Made by a program: the position numbers and the translations under genes
Source: Dendrobium chrysotoxum
Lineage: Eukaryota > Streptophyta > Magnoliopsida > Asparagales > Orchidaceae
NCBI GenBank assembly: GCA_019925795.1
Contig: CM034305.1
Coordinates: forward strand, 71,598,573 to 71,662,572
Direction: 5' to 3'
Length of the DNA stretch: 64,000 bases
The notes under the pieces: generated by a model
Databases searched by the model: none
Seen by the model: the letters and a program-made list of their open reading frames with translations, nothing else
Told to the model about the DNA's origin: nothing
Shown here: in pieces, positions 49,601 through 54,940 of the stretch
How positions within the stretch are numbered: the first letter of the stretch is position 1
Layout: each line of letters begins with the position of its first letter

Positions 49601-52600
49601 CCTAAAAAGAGTTGGTTAGAAAATATTAAAAATAACCTTTCTTTATTAGATTTAAATGAGAATTTGACTCTTTTTTTTATTGAGAAAATCCACTGGAGGG
49701 CCTATGCGTTAATATTAAAAAGTTGTTACAAGTCTTTAAGGGGATCAATAACCTGCTAATGCTCACAAAGCTACAATAAAAACGATAAAAAATCATAAGA
49801 GTCAAAGATCCCTATCTAATTACAATTCAAATAAAAATAAAAAGAAAAAAACCTAGGAAAGTTTGGCAAGAAGCCAAACCCAAAAATATGCAGCTTAAAG
49901 TTGAGATATACAATGAAAGCAAAAGAGATGGAGGCAGAAAAGAACATAGCTTGATGGAGAACCAACCAAACTGGATCAAAACAACCAAAAGGAGCAAAGA
50001 TGAAGACCAAAATTATTGGCAAATAAAGAAGAAAAAAGAAACAACTAGAAATCGAGAAAACAGTTAGCATCAAATACAGAAATTGAGCAGAAAAATAACA
50101 GCAGTCGACCAAGTATATCGAATGAGAGAAAGCAAATCAGAACATGGTAGTAACCAACAACAGAGTAGTAAGAAGAGCAACACTACTAGCTAAGATAGAC
50201 AGGAACTAAGTAGTTAACCAGGTCAACTCAACAACGTCAAACTTAAAAGAAGCCAAAAAATAATCATTAGACCGACAATCCCAGTATAGAACAGACAAAT
50301 GAGAATTTGACTCTTAACAGAACACAATGGAGAAAAATGATTCATATAGCCGACCCCATATAGTGGGATAAAGGCTTGTTGTTGTTGTTGTTGTATATGT
50401 GTTTAAATATATATTTAAAATTTTAAAAAATTCAACTAAATAAAATTTAATATTAAAAATTTTATATAAATAAAAAATAATATATATTGAACCTGCCGGT
50501 TCAACGGTTTTCAAGTTGAACCGTCGGTTCTTTAAGAATCCGGTTTTCTACCTAGATCGGATCGACAATTTGATCGGTTCACAGTCAAACCGGCTGTTCC
50601 AGTCAAACCGCCCAGTCTAGTATGGCTTTAAAAACATTACTTTGAACTAACAATATATCATACCTACAGTGGGGTAAACAAAGCGATCTCCTACTAAAAT
50701 GAACTTGCACATAATATGAGGTTTCTATTACTGGAGGATTTGGGACTTGAGAGTTTTTTTTTTTTTGGATGATGGGTAGCTATGGAGATGAACTCAAATT
50801 ATATAAGAACAAAATGAAGCTATGCCTCCTGTTTTCTCTTGACCCTGTCACGGGTGCTTGTGAGGGTAAAGGGCTTTTATGAGCAGCAGAAGGCATTGAG
50901 GCATCATGCATGAGCTGGTACGAAGCATGAGCTAGGGGTGCCATTGTCCAATAATCCAAATCTAAATGGTTGGTCTCCTACTCCCTCAAAAATATGTTAT
51001 TATTTTGGACGGCTTGCCCATAAAACTTAACCAAATTTTACTTTTAGGGGAAATATATTTTTATTTTTAGTCATATCTGTTTGATGTATTGAAATCTCCT
51101 AATATCCATGCTGACGAGTATTTGGATGTTTTTTTTTTTCTAAAGATTTGAACTCTACTCCTCTTCTTTTAGAGAGAATGGGTAATACCACTATGCCATA
51201 CTCATGTGAATGGTAGCTGTTCGATTCCTTTTTACAATTCTAGTGCTGACTAACCGGATAATCTAATGCAGGAGTGAAAGATGCCAGTGATAAGAAAATA
51301 CTAGTAGACATGTTGTTTTGGGCTGTTGACAACCGACCTCCTGCAAATTATTTGCTTATTTCTGGGGATCGTGACTTCTCCAATGCACTGCATCAGCTTA
51401 GTATGAGGAGATATAACATCCTCCTTGCTCAGCCTCGTAATGTTTCTCAAGCACTTGCTGCTGCTGCCAAAACTGTATGGTACTGGACTGATCTTCTGGC
51501 TGGAGGCCCACCATTGTTACCCCCCTCTACTACAAATGAAAATGGCTCAACTTCAGAAGCTAGCATAAATAGAACTGTAGAAGCAAAGAAGCCTTGTGAT
51601 TCCCCTTCATCCAACACAGACATGGCATATCAGAAAGCTAATGTCAATGAAAAAGGTGACAACCAAGTCAAAGGGAAGCAGCAGGCACTGAAGATCCAAA
51701 GACAGCCAAACGGCAACAAATCCAGAATCGCAAGGAATGAGTGTATGCAGTATCACTCTGGAAGTCTAAGTCTTACTGGCATCACACAAATTAGCCAGAT
51801 AGCTAACAAAACAATATCAAATACCGAAGCTTTTCCCAAAGCTCATACTAATTTTTCAGATAATAACCATTCTATCCCACCACAAACGCTTATAAATTCC
51901 CCTCACAAGAGCAATGGCTCACAAAAGCATGAATTGAATCAATTTAATGCTCGTGAAGCTACTAAACCCAGCACAATAGAGCCTTACTGTACTAATGATA
52001 TGGTAAGCGTCTCAAACAACTTTAATGATAGTCAATGTCCTCCCCATTTGCTAAAGCCACTTGATACAGTTCTTTCTCGACCCTATCAACAGCTTGGGAA
52101 CTTCACTTATTCAACCTCTCCTATGCTCAATTGTTATCCTCAATCTACTTGGCATAATGGCCCAGTCTTCATAAAGGGAACTCCAAGGCCGCAAACCGGA
52201 ACAACTTCGGAACTGTCAAGCAAGAAAAATGCCCCTATATTTCGCTCATCAAAACCTAATGATCCTTCCTTTTCATTAGGATCTCCTCCAATCGTACCTG
52301 ATATTAGTAAACTTAATATTGCTCAGTATCCTAATCCTATTCATCATAATACCTCGTCTTATCCTAAAGTTGCTAATATTCCACAAAATATGCTACCTTG
52401 TTATCAAGAAAATATGCAAAACAATGATATTTTCTGGAACCCCTCCGGTCCTTCTCCTGTTGTCCACAGTCTGATGGATACTATCCTATCGGCCCTCCGC
52501 ATATTAAGAAACGAGATGATGCCTCCCACAGAAGCTAATATAACAGACTGTATTCGCTATGGGGAGATGAACATCCAAGATTTTGATGTTAGTAAGGCCC

Positions 52601-53069
52601 TGGAATTGGCTGTCCAACATCATGTTGTTGTCAAGCACAAACTAGGAGATAACCTATTTTATATTAGTAAAGGTGAATCACTTTGGAAATGTGTAAATGT
52701 TATGGATAGTCAGATCAGACATTCAAAGGCAGTGTGTGACGTAGTTCTTAAGTTCCTATCTTCAACTGATGGGCATTCTTCCATGATGGCATCACGATGC
52801 ATGTAAGTTCAAATCTGAACCCATCTCTCTTGTTTCTTTTTCTTGGACTCAACAGGTGTTATCCTTGTGTGTGCAGGTATGATGCAGCTTCCATACTCAA
52901 GCGGTCATGTTTAAAGTCTCATGCTTTGGGTGAAGTTCTTCAGATACTGAATGCAGCAATCCATCAAAAGAAGTGGATTTTACCTCATTCTTCTGGTTGG
53001 CAGCCATTGTCTCTTCTTTTACCTACAATAGCTGTTTCAGATATGAATGCAGAAACTCAATCTACTTAA
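20340..53069 (+). CDS. NYN-domain putative endoribonuclease, MARF1/limkain-b1-like (3 exons)
   Basis: Join 20340..20637, 51272..52802 and 52877..53069: 2022 nt, 673 residues plus stop, frame kept at both junctions. NYN domains have a PIN-like fold and cut RNA with clustered acidic residues. Residues about 30-165 form the domain: VWWDIENCQVP (D36), then after intron 1 GVKDASDKKILVDMLFWA (D106, D112) and LISGDRDFSNAL (D132, D134). Residues about 175-495 are Ser/Asn/Pro-rich, probably disordered. Residues about 498-575 and 580-665 look like two winged-helix segments of the OST-HTH/LOTUS type (the first has SALRILRNEMMPPTEANI, the second YDAASILKRSCL and LGEVLQILNAA); this is less certain. ATG context (A at -3, G at +4) is good. 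No signal peptide or membrane segment. Substrate RNA is unknown. Strong family resemblance; exact paralogue unnamed. Confidence 0.9.
20658..22597. other. Intron 1, first part, no feature recognised
   Basis: After the donor region the sequence is AT-rich intronic DNA. No coding, repeat or transposon end could be supported on either strand. Confidence 0.5.
22598..22652. repeat. (CT)n microsatellite
   Basis: Fifty-five bases of uninterrupted CT repeat. On the opposite strand it would spell a run of Glu-Arg codons, which is not a gene. Confidence 0.97.
22653..23009. other. Sequence downstream of the LTR-like pair
   Basis: No gene. The minus strand continues from the lower LTR-like copy; it may be leader sequence of a retroelement. 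Nothing further seen. Confidence 0.3.
23010..23690 (-). repeat. LTR-like direct repeat, copy A
   Basis: About 680 bp, closely similar by eye to 23804-24480 and in the same orientation. On the minus strand it ends GGTTGCA, as LTRs end in CA. A TATA-like CTATATAATG (plus 23532-23541) precedes a GAAGAAGAAAAATTCAACC region expected for the start of transcription. Interpreted as a retrotransposon LTR. Confidence 0.6.
23786..23797 (-). other. Copia-type primer-binding-site-like motif
   Basis: Minus strand TGATATCAGAGC, one mismatch from the TGGTATCAGAGC word that pairs with plant initiator tRNA-Met in Ty1/copia elements. It lies six bases beyond the CA end of LTR-like copy B, where a PBS should be. 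Confidence 0.6.
23804..24480 (-). repeat. LTR-like direct repeat, copy B
   Basis: Second copy of the 680-bp repeat; its start is 794 bp from that of copy A. On the minus strand it ends GGTTGCA and is followed by the PBS-like motif. The TATA-like TTATATAATG is at about plus 24324-24333. Point differences and small gaps separate the copies. Confidence 0.6.
24481..26827. other. AT-rich intronic sequence with LTR-like words
   Basis: No open gene. From about 25380 to 25640 there are several ATAGTATGAT/AGTACAATC-like words like those in the LTR at 2.5-3.2 kb and again at 28.79-28.93 kb, so parts may be old copia LTR. A perfect 20-bp tandem duplication lies at 26051-26090. Confidence 0.35.
26051..26090. 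repeat. 20-bp perfect tandem duplication
   Basis: TTTGATGATGTCAAACATAC twice in succession. Confidence 0.95.
26828..26835. repeat. 8-bp target duplication, left (hAT 1.16 kb)
   Basis: GTATGGAA; the right copy at 27997-28004 is GTATGTAG (6 of 8 match). Confidence 0.6.
26836..27996. mobile_element. Non-autonomous hAT-like element, 1.16 kb
   Basis: Terminal inverted repeats CTATGATGCACCGACACA (left) and CTATGATGCACGGACACA (right, reverse complement) match at 17 of 18 positions. Both ends carry many GTGTCGGACACG/GTGTCCGTGTC subterminal words, a pattern of plant hAT elements. Near 27610-27705 the + strand reads FDEPELEAMIFNDNDIEAQ, like the acidic tail after the dimerisation domain of hAT transposases. 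The 8-bp flanks fit hAT target duplications but carry two mismatches. The transposase itself is deleted, so it could only have moved with help. Confidence 0.7.
27600..27706 (+). pseudogene. hAT transposase C-terminal remnant
   Basis: Short open stretch reading LSFDEPELEAMIFNDNDIEAQKY in two adjoining pieces and ending at a stop soon after. Its acidic composition and position near the 3' end of the element fit the extreme C-terminus of a hAT transposase. No catalytic residues remain. Confidence 0.4.
28005..28790. other. Decayed sequence, function not recognised
   Basis: Minus-strand readings show scattered peptide-like stretches (for example FHDQPIVSGLV and NARVIQHTLWYNVIP) but many stops. 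It could be an old retrotransposon-associated ORF. I cannot assign a family. A 62-bp tandem duplication is included. Confidence 0.3.
28479..28600. repeat. 62-bp tandem duplication, two units
   Basis: Units start at 28479 and 28541 with the word AGCATAGGAAA and both end GAGGATGTCTGATA. They differ at one or two positions. Confidence 0.92.
28791..29329. other. Possible copia LTR remnant
   Basis: Words such as ATATAGTATGATCAGTG and GTATAGTATGATATGAAC resemble the LTR-like sequence at 2.5-3.2 kb. This is where the 3' LTR of the antisense copia element should lie. No boundaries could be set. Confidence 0.3.
29536..29735 (-). pseudogene. Copia RNase H remnant
   Basis: Minus-strand frame of 65 codons: RTSRAYQFIGHLLISWFNKKH then ISIVLSTTEAKYITTE and AKILWLNQQFFNF, the hallmark end of copia Pol (usual form SLSTAEAEYIA). 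Confidence 0.8.
30060..30310 (-). pseudogene. Copia reverse transcriptase N-terminal remnant
   Basis: In changing frames the minus strand reads ARLVAKGFNPMEEIN-like text, equal to the RARLVAKGYSQxxGIDY start of copia RT. Frame breaks on both sides. Confidence 0.5.
31744..31761. repeat. Target-site duplication, left (nested RTE, 18 bp)
   Basis: TCTTTTGTGGAGGCATAC, identical to 32491-32508. Confidence 0.95.
31762..32490 (-). mobile_element. 5'-truncated RTE LINE nested in copia
   Basis: 729 bp. The (CAA)n start is the complement of the (TTG)n tail. Minus-strand coding at 32190-32474 reads ECNFSNNNSCEGIVTLGDQ and RFRYLGSIVQ-like text with the C-terminal RTE region beyond. Several stops, so inactive. 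Perfect 18-bp direct repeats flank it. It lies just downstream, in + coordinates, of the copia protease word, so it landed after the copia element was in place. Confidence 0.92.
32491..32508. repeat. Target-site duplication, right (nested RTE, 18 bp)
   Basis: Second copy of TCTTTTGTGGAGGCATAC. Confidence 0.95.
33210..33780 (-). pseudogene. Copia gag remnant
   Basis: Minus-strand open piece at 33212-33469 starts MALLTRKFSSFLNNKKKRF, the segment before the zinc knuckle in many plant copia gag proteins; upstream, a broken reading gives QATAISESKNLSTF, like the usual VTAIxExKDLxxLS. No intact zinc knuckle is seen. Confidence 0.6.
33781..35020. other. Intronic sequence without recognised feature
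   Basis: AT-rich; no coding or repeat structure was supported on either strand. It may include the 5' LTR of the copia element, but no LTR ends were identified. Confidence 0.4.
35025..37330 (-). mobile_element. RTE LINE, longest copy, decayed
   Basis: Minus strand. The tail (ACAACAAAAACAACAAAATC on +) is degenerate. Reading back from the tail come the RTE C-terminal region (35272-35454), the post-RT region (35375-35725), a decayed RT core (about 35760-36300), the linker KKIDISNLSILNEN and KTEVEETLKKIKC (36396-36770) and, near 37180-37320, the endonuclease end (NTLFKKRDEHL, then TQIDYFLIKKGYKSFRL in another frame). It is therefore truncated inside the endonuclease. Many stops. No target duplication was found, in keeping with an older insertion. 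Confidence 0.85.
36396..36770 (-). pseudogene. RTE endonuclease-RT linker and RT start, broken
   Basis: 124-codon open piece inside the longest RTE copy. Contains FNDLYNILDTKESEKYMYEL, DIQQRWMRYFDMFFNED and ISKTEVEETLKKIKCEKT followed by DDILIEVWK, which is the KAxGPDxIPxEvWK start of the RT domain with substitutions. The same region occurs in the inverted RTE segment at 47554-48290, which confirms the family. Confidence 0.75.
37331..38260. other. Intronic region with a GC-richer open stretch
   Basis: On + at 37410-37781 a 123-codon frame is open (starts MAIPYEWRRKRPFAHASP, Pro/Ser/Arg-rich, with a GAGA-type simple repeat near its end). It matches no family I recognise and is more GC-rich than its surroundings. 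The text after it has words such as AATCCTGCTTAAATCC in several variants. It may be LTR or leader sequence; a real exon is unlikely because nothing downstream continues it. Confidence 0.3.
38270..38440. repeat. ATTAATTATAATTAATT-type repeat
   Basis: About 170 bp built from TAATTATAATTAATT words in imperfect tandem order, containing many short palindromes. Confidence 0.8.
38565..38835. repeat. Array of GCGCTCATGTAGCG-like boxes, five copies
   Basis: Boxes start at about 38569, 38634, 38678, 38742 and 38809. Each has GYGCTCAYGTAGCG (or a one- to three-base variant) followed within ten bases by a G run of three to five. Spacing is 65, 44, 64 and 67 bp. Confidence 0.8.
38957..39050. repeat. 30-bp tandem repeat, three units
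   Basis: AAAAGGACMGCAGGGG followed by ACTTGATTTGA-like text, starting at about 38957, 38987 and 39017, exactly 30 bp apart. Isolated CAGCAGGGAACTTGAAT-type words recur near 39255. Confidence 0.85.
39554..39561. repeat. 8-bp target-site duplication, left (hAT MITE)
   Basis: CTCAGGTC, identical to 40144-40151. Confidence 0.9.
39661..39736. repeat. Palindrome pair, left subterminal region of MITE
   Basis: TGAGGCTTACGCCTCA at 39661-39676 and TGAGGCGTACGCCTCA at 39721-39736; the second is a perfect 16-bp palindrome. Likely transposase-binding or hairpin-forming sites, by analogy with hAT subterminal repeats. Confidence 0.85.
40053..40091. repeat. Palindrome pair, right subterminal region of MITE
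   Basis: TGAGGCTTACGCCTCA at 40053-40068 and TGAGGCTTACGCCTC at 40077-40091, mirroring the left side. Confidence 0.85.
40144..40151. repeat. 8-bp target-site duplication, right (hAT MITE)
   Basis: Second copy of CTCAGGTC. Confidence 0.9.
40152..41386. other. Degenerate repeat region, left part
   Basis: No gene. Words such as CCTACAA, GCAATGA and AACATC recur at irregular spacing, suggesting an eroded continuation of the tandem array that is clearer at 41387-41730. Short open frames here lie on both strands and show no domain. Confidence 0.45.
41387..41730. repeat. Tandem array of about 85-bp units, four units
   Basis: Units start with AAGAGTTCTAAC (41387), AAGAGTTCCTAC (41472), AAGCTCCTAAAAG (41560) and AAGCTCTTATGAG (41644). 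Each continues with a GCYRYTGTAGNAGA-like word and, later, an ACAAAyAnAnA run. Divergence is considerable. Confidence 0.75.
41731..43335. other. Unassigned intronic sequence, partly LTR-like
   Basis: No coding supported. Contains a 62-bp direct repeat (42564-42687). The composition is less AT-rich than the surroundings. Probably retrotransposon-derived non-coding sequence, but I cannot name the element. Confidence 0.35.
42564..42687. repeat. 62-bp direct repeat, two diverged units
   Basis: Units start at 42564 (GGTTTTGCCGCCAAATGGCACC) and 42626 (GGTTTGCTGCTAGATGGCACC) and both continue to a CGGTTATGRYCGGRGCCC word. Confidence 0.8.
43340..44680 (-). pseudogene. Gypsy reverse transcriptase and RNase H start
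   Basis: Minus strand. 44275-44676 carries the region before RT ending VNIRPYRYPHFQKDSMDTL. 43991-44287 carries MLQIGVIHHSYRPFSSLILL, VKKCDGTWHFCVDYLVLNAL and FPISIVDELLNELYGASLFF, the RT fingers and palm start. Downstream in broken frames: NAPSTFQSLMNQIF, YLGHIVPFGIVQMNPDKI and CSFLGLTRYYRHFTSNYA. The YxDD catalytic site falls in the damaged stretch near 43880-43920. Confidence 0.8.
45110..46110 (-). pseudogene. Gypsy gag with zinc-knuckle remnant
   Basis: The main open piece, 45245-45784, reads EIWIFKAHKYFDCHSTLN, then HIALFHLKDPMAIWYQW, FMISLQQRFDISSYEDLHGNL and later DLAQRHESKF, matching retrotransposon gag. A frameshift near 45780-45830 separates it from its N-terminal part (45830-46023, FMDKPLDSLCMDGH and others). 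The knuckle near 45150 reads CLNCDDKFGPQHRC. Confidence 0.8.
46361..47553 (-). other. Probable gypsy leader and LTR, then unassigned sequence
   Basis: Minus strand contains CTATAAATAGTACTC (plus 46666-46680), a good LTR TATA box, and ACTTGGTGCTTCTGTTG near 46540-46556, a word often found at the start of plant gypsy leaders. From about 47080 to 47190 TTTTAGANNTTCTGG-like words repeat. No gene; the LTR end near 47.2 kb is not defined. Confidence 0.4.
46671..46680 (-). promoter_or_regulatory. TATA-box-like element of a gypsy LTR
   Basis: Minus strand TCTATAAATA, about 110-130 bp before the presumed leader. Assigned by sequence and position only. Confidence 0.4.
47540..48040 (-). pseudogene. RTE RT N-terminal part (inverted segment)
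   Basis: Minus-strand open frame of 166 codons. Contains ISKTEVREALKKMKGGKAIG, PGDILIEVWKCL, KKMPDEWRMRVLILIFKNKG, DAQDCANYRGIKLMCHTLKL and SQNQFGFMPGRSTMEAIHLL, the RT fingers of the RTE family. The last few residues (SNAS) are flank. It supplies exactly the region missing from the direct 3' part. Confidence 0.88.
47554..49384 (+). mobile_element. RTE LINE with inverted 5' segment (twin priming)
   Basis: The 3' part, 48290-49384, runs on + from RT motif A (MIFIDLEKTYDKV) to the (TTG)n tail. The 5' part, 47554-48289, is the preceding part of the same element in reverse orientation: on the minus strand it goes from the endonuclease-RT linker to MPGRSTMEAIHLLRG and stops, about 35-40 bases short of where the 3' part begins. 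Neighbouring pieces of one LINE placed as inverted 5' half then direct 3' half are the classical product of twin priming. Both parts contain stops. No target duplication was recognised. Confidence 0.88.
48290..49330 (+). pseudogene. RTE RT C-terminal part (direct segment)
   Basis: Starts with MIFIDLEKTYDKVSREVLW, then GLHQGSALSPYLF and LFADDILLVDKTK, broken by stops (for instance after VTCVQT and TSDL). 48855-49331 is open for 158 codons with KWRNASGLLCARNVPLKLK, HYGAECWPLKEKHN and LLRWFGHIKRQPSNDP. The catalytic FADD is intact but the frame is not. Confidence 0.88.
49654..49672. repeat. Target-site duplication, left (poly(A) element, 19 bp)
   Basis: AAATGAGAATTTGACTCTT, identical to 50297-50315. 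Confidence 0.95.
49673..50296 (-). mobile_element. Poly(A) retroelement nested in RTE copy
   Basis: A 624-bp insertion flanked by a perfect 19-bp direct repeat. On the minus strand it ends in GGATTTTCTCAATAAAAAA, that is, a poly(A) tail with an AATAAA-like signal just before it. The words before the tail (GCCCTCCAGTGGATTTTCTC) are in the style of plant L1 3' UTRs. Minus-strand open frame 49816-50112 is hydrophobic and matches nothing I recognise. Most likely a 5'-truncated L1 tail; a retrocopy of an mRNA or a SINE-like element is possible. Confidence 0.85.
50297..50315. repeat. Target-site duplication, right (poly(A) element, 19 bp)
   Basis: Second copy of AAATGAGAATTTGACTCTT; the RTE sequence resumes from here. 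Confidence 0.95.
50396..51271. other. End of intron 1, partly repeat-derived
   Basis: About 50490-50640 carries GGTTCAACGGTTTTCAAG, GAACCGTCGGTTC and CAAACCGGCTGTTCC and ends in a TTTAAAAACATTAC-like word, the style of a widespread plant non-autonomous DNA transposon rich in CCGGTT words; only the right end is recognisable. The rest is ordinary intron up to the branch point and acceptor. Confidence 0.45.
51272..52802 (+). CDS. NYN gene exon 2
   Basis: Encodes residues 100-609 plus two bases of codon 610: the second half of the NYN domain with the GDRDF motif, the long polar linker, and the first winged-helix-like segment. The exon begins at GA GTG AAA directly after the acceptor AG. The donor is AT|GTAAGTTC at 52802/52803; without splicing the frame ends at once in TAA (52804-52806). 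Confidence 0.93.
52803..52876 (+). other. NYN gene intron 2 (74 bp)
   Basis: Begins GTAAGTTC and ends GTGTGTGCAG. Short, T-rich, near the minimum plant intron size. Joins codon 610 (AT|G, Met). Confidence 0.9.
52877..53069 (+). CDS. NYN gene exon 3
   Basis: Encodes the last base of codon 610 to residue 673 and the stop TAA at 53067-53069. Contains YDAASILKRSCLKSHALGEV and a KKWILPHSSGWQPL word that completes the second winged-helix-like segment. Confidence 0.92.
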
Positions 53070-53641
53070 AATCTATCAGTGAAATTAAATTGCGTTATAT
53101 AGTCGATTGTGGAGAGGAGAGTAACGTTACTACTCTCTATTGTGTAGTAGAATTTATGATGGTAAGAACTGTAGTTTATAGCTTCTTTTGTTCACATATT
53201 GTGGTATCTTTTTGTAGTTATATAAGCTTTTGAAGTTTTTTATTAAGTTCCAATGATGCTAAGAAATTTAATGAATCTACCTAATGTTTCTCACAGTAAT
53301 TTTTGTAGCTGAGATGATATTTAACATGCTTAGGTGGAATGGCATTCGAATGCCTTAGAAGATAGTTTTTACTGTAGTCCATCTTTATTGTACCAGCAAG
53401 CAGGCAAGTGTAGTGTGTATCTGTTAAACTATACGAGTGTTACGGTTCTGCATTTGCTCAAAAAGGCATTCCTCATCCTACAAAAGAGTATCGTTATTCT
53501 CGGAGAAGTTAGAGCACCGACTTATTTATGTACATATTCATTTATTTTCTTGCAGGAGAATATACATTTCTTAGAAGAATAATATTCTAATTTTTTAGGT
53601 GCAAATTTCCACTAGTATTAAATCTAATCTTTTGCATTAAG
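53070..53641 (+). other. NYN gene 3' UTR and downstream region
   Basis: No AATAAA could be assigned with confidence before the next transposon; AATAATATTC near 53579 is a weak candidate for a plant poly(A) signal. Short open frames here are chance. Confidence 0.4.
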
Positions 53642-54176
53642 CCAAGTTGGATTGTTGAAGTGGATGAATGCATCGGGCTTCTTGTGTGATTGAAAAGTCT
53701 CCCTCAAACTTCAATAAAAATTTTATAAGATGATGGTTAAATCTGCAATGCTTTATGATGTAGAATGTTGGCCATTAAAAGAGAAGCACAATATTAAGTT
53801 AAGTATTGCAGAGATGAGGGTGCTTAGATGGATGAGTGGTTTTACTATTAGAGATATGATACGAAATAAGCATATACGTGAAAAGGTTGGAGTAACTCCA
53901 GTGGAAGATAAAGATTAGAGAGAGACCTTAGATGGTTTGGTCATATAAAATGGCGGCAATTTGATGACCCGGTTAGGAAAGTAGATGTATCATATTTGAC
54001 TTATATTAAGAAAGATAGAGGCAGATCTAAAAAGACTTGGTTAGAAAATATTAGAAATGACCTTTCTTTATTAGATTTAAATGAGAATTTAATTTTTAAC
54101 CGGGCATAATGAAGAAAAAGGATTCATGTAGCTAATTCCTCATAGTAGGATAAAAATTTGATATTGTTGTTGTTGT
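53642..54176 (+). mobile_element. 5'-truncated RTE LINE, decayed
   Basis: Starts CCAAGTTGGATTGTTGAAG, the region encoding QVGWLKW, and runs to a (TTG)n tail ending near 54176. 53730-53918 is open (AMLYDVECWPLKEKHNIKLS, MRVLRWMSGFTIRD); beyond that there are frameshifts. No target duplication recognised. It lies 570 bp after the NYN stop codon, same strand. Confidence 0.88.
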
Positions 54177-54940
54177 ATTCTTGTAATGAACGTAAAGCAA
54201 CATAAATTTTAATTGAAGAAGTCCACACCTTGACGTTATAAATCTTGAATATTTACAAGCAACTGTAATATAGATTTTATGGCTTTAAATGAGCTCCCTT
54301 ATATGTAGTATTTATATGCATTATAACATGTAAAATGCATACAAGTAGATTTCAAAGGCATCAGCAAAATACTTGAAAATTTAAAATTCACAAATGAAGC
54401 ATCTTCCAAAAAGCCAACAGGGCAATTAGAACATTGATTGAGTTGTTGAGGGTTAATTTCAACTGAAGAGATATATCCCAAGATATGATATTTCTTTGAC
54501 TTTTCAAAATTGATATTAGAAAGATGCGGATAATATCCAAATAAATCTTAAGAAAAGTATTCTTCTTAAGTCTTTGATGGGACACTACAAGTTGATTAAG
54601 TCAAACCTAAGGCCTGAGGATCAAGGAAAACCTAGTCAACTTTAGAACTTAAGAAGGAATTTTCCCTCAACTTTAGAACTTTAATTTACAATATCCTTAA
54701 ATTTTTTTTTTCAAATCACCATTTTTTTAGAATATTATTTTAAAATATATTTTTTATCATAGTTTAATATTTTATTATTTTTAAATGAATTTTATAAATT
54801 TCATTTTGTCAGAAATAAATCACCTTTGATATCTAGAAGTTTTTAAAAGATAGCAAATGATTTAGAGAAATTCTCTCATGAATAAAAAGCATGTGATGGA
54901 TAAATTACTAGGATCTCTTGATGGTCATTAGTTTGTTGGG
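54177..54940. other. Intergenic, no feature seen
   Basis: AT-rich. No supported coding or repeat on either strand. Confidence 0.5.

Larger units (their letters stand above)
49385..50395 (+). mobile_element. Second RTE fragment, head-to-tail, interrupted
   Basis: Starts GCAGAGATGAGGATGCTC, the region encoding AEMRML, directly against the (TTG)n tail of the preceding copy. It continues on + to LLDLNENLT, is interrupted by an insertion (49673-50296), and resumes with TTAACAGAACACAATGGAG to its own (TTG)n tail ending near 50395. Stops present. With the insertion removed it is about 370 bp. Confidence 0.88.
20638..51271 (+). other. Giant first intron (30,634 bp)
   Basis: Donor GTATGC at 20638; acceptor AATCTAATGCAG ending at 51271. 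Branch-point-like CTGAC and CTAAC lie at about 51246-51254. The intron is phase 1 and rejoins CCC GGT G with GA GTG AAA to give the family sequence HVPGGVKDASDKK without gap, so no missing exon is needed inside. It is filled with transposable elements of at least five kinds, described separately. Confidence 0.9.

Noticed and set aside
53334..53582. 82-codon ORF after the NYN stop as a fourth exon
   Set aside because: The NYN frame already ends at 53069 with a complete C-terminus; this frame has no splice-compatible link or domain.
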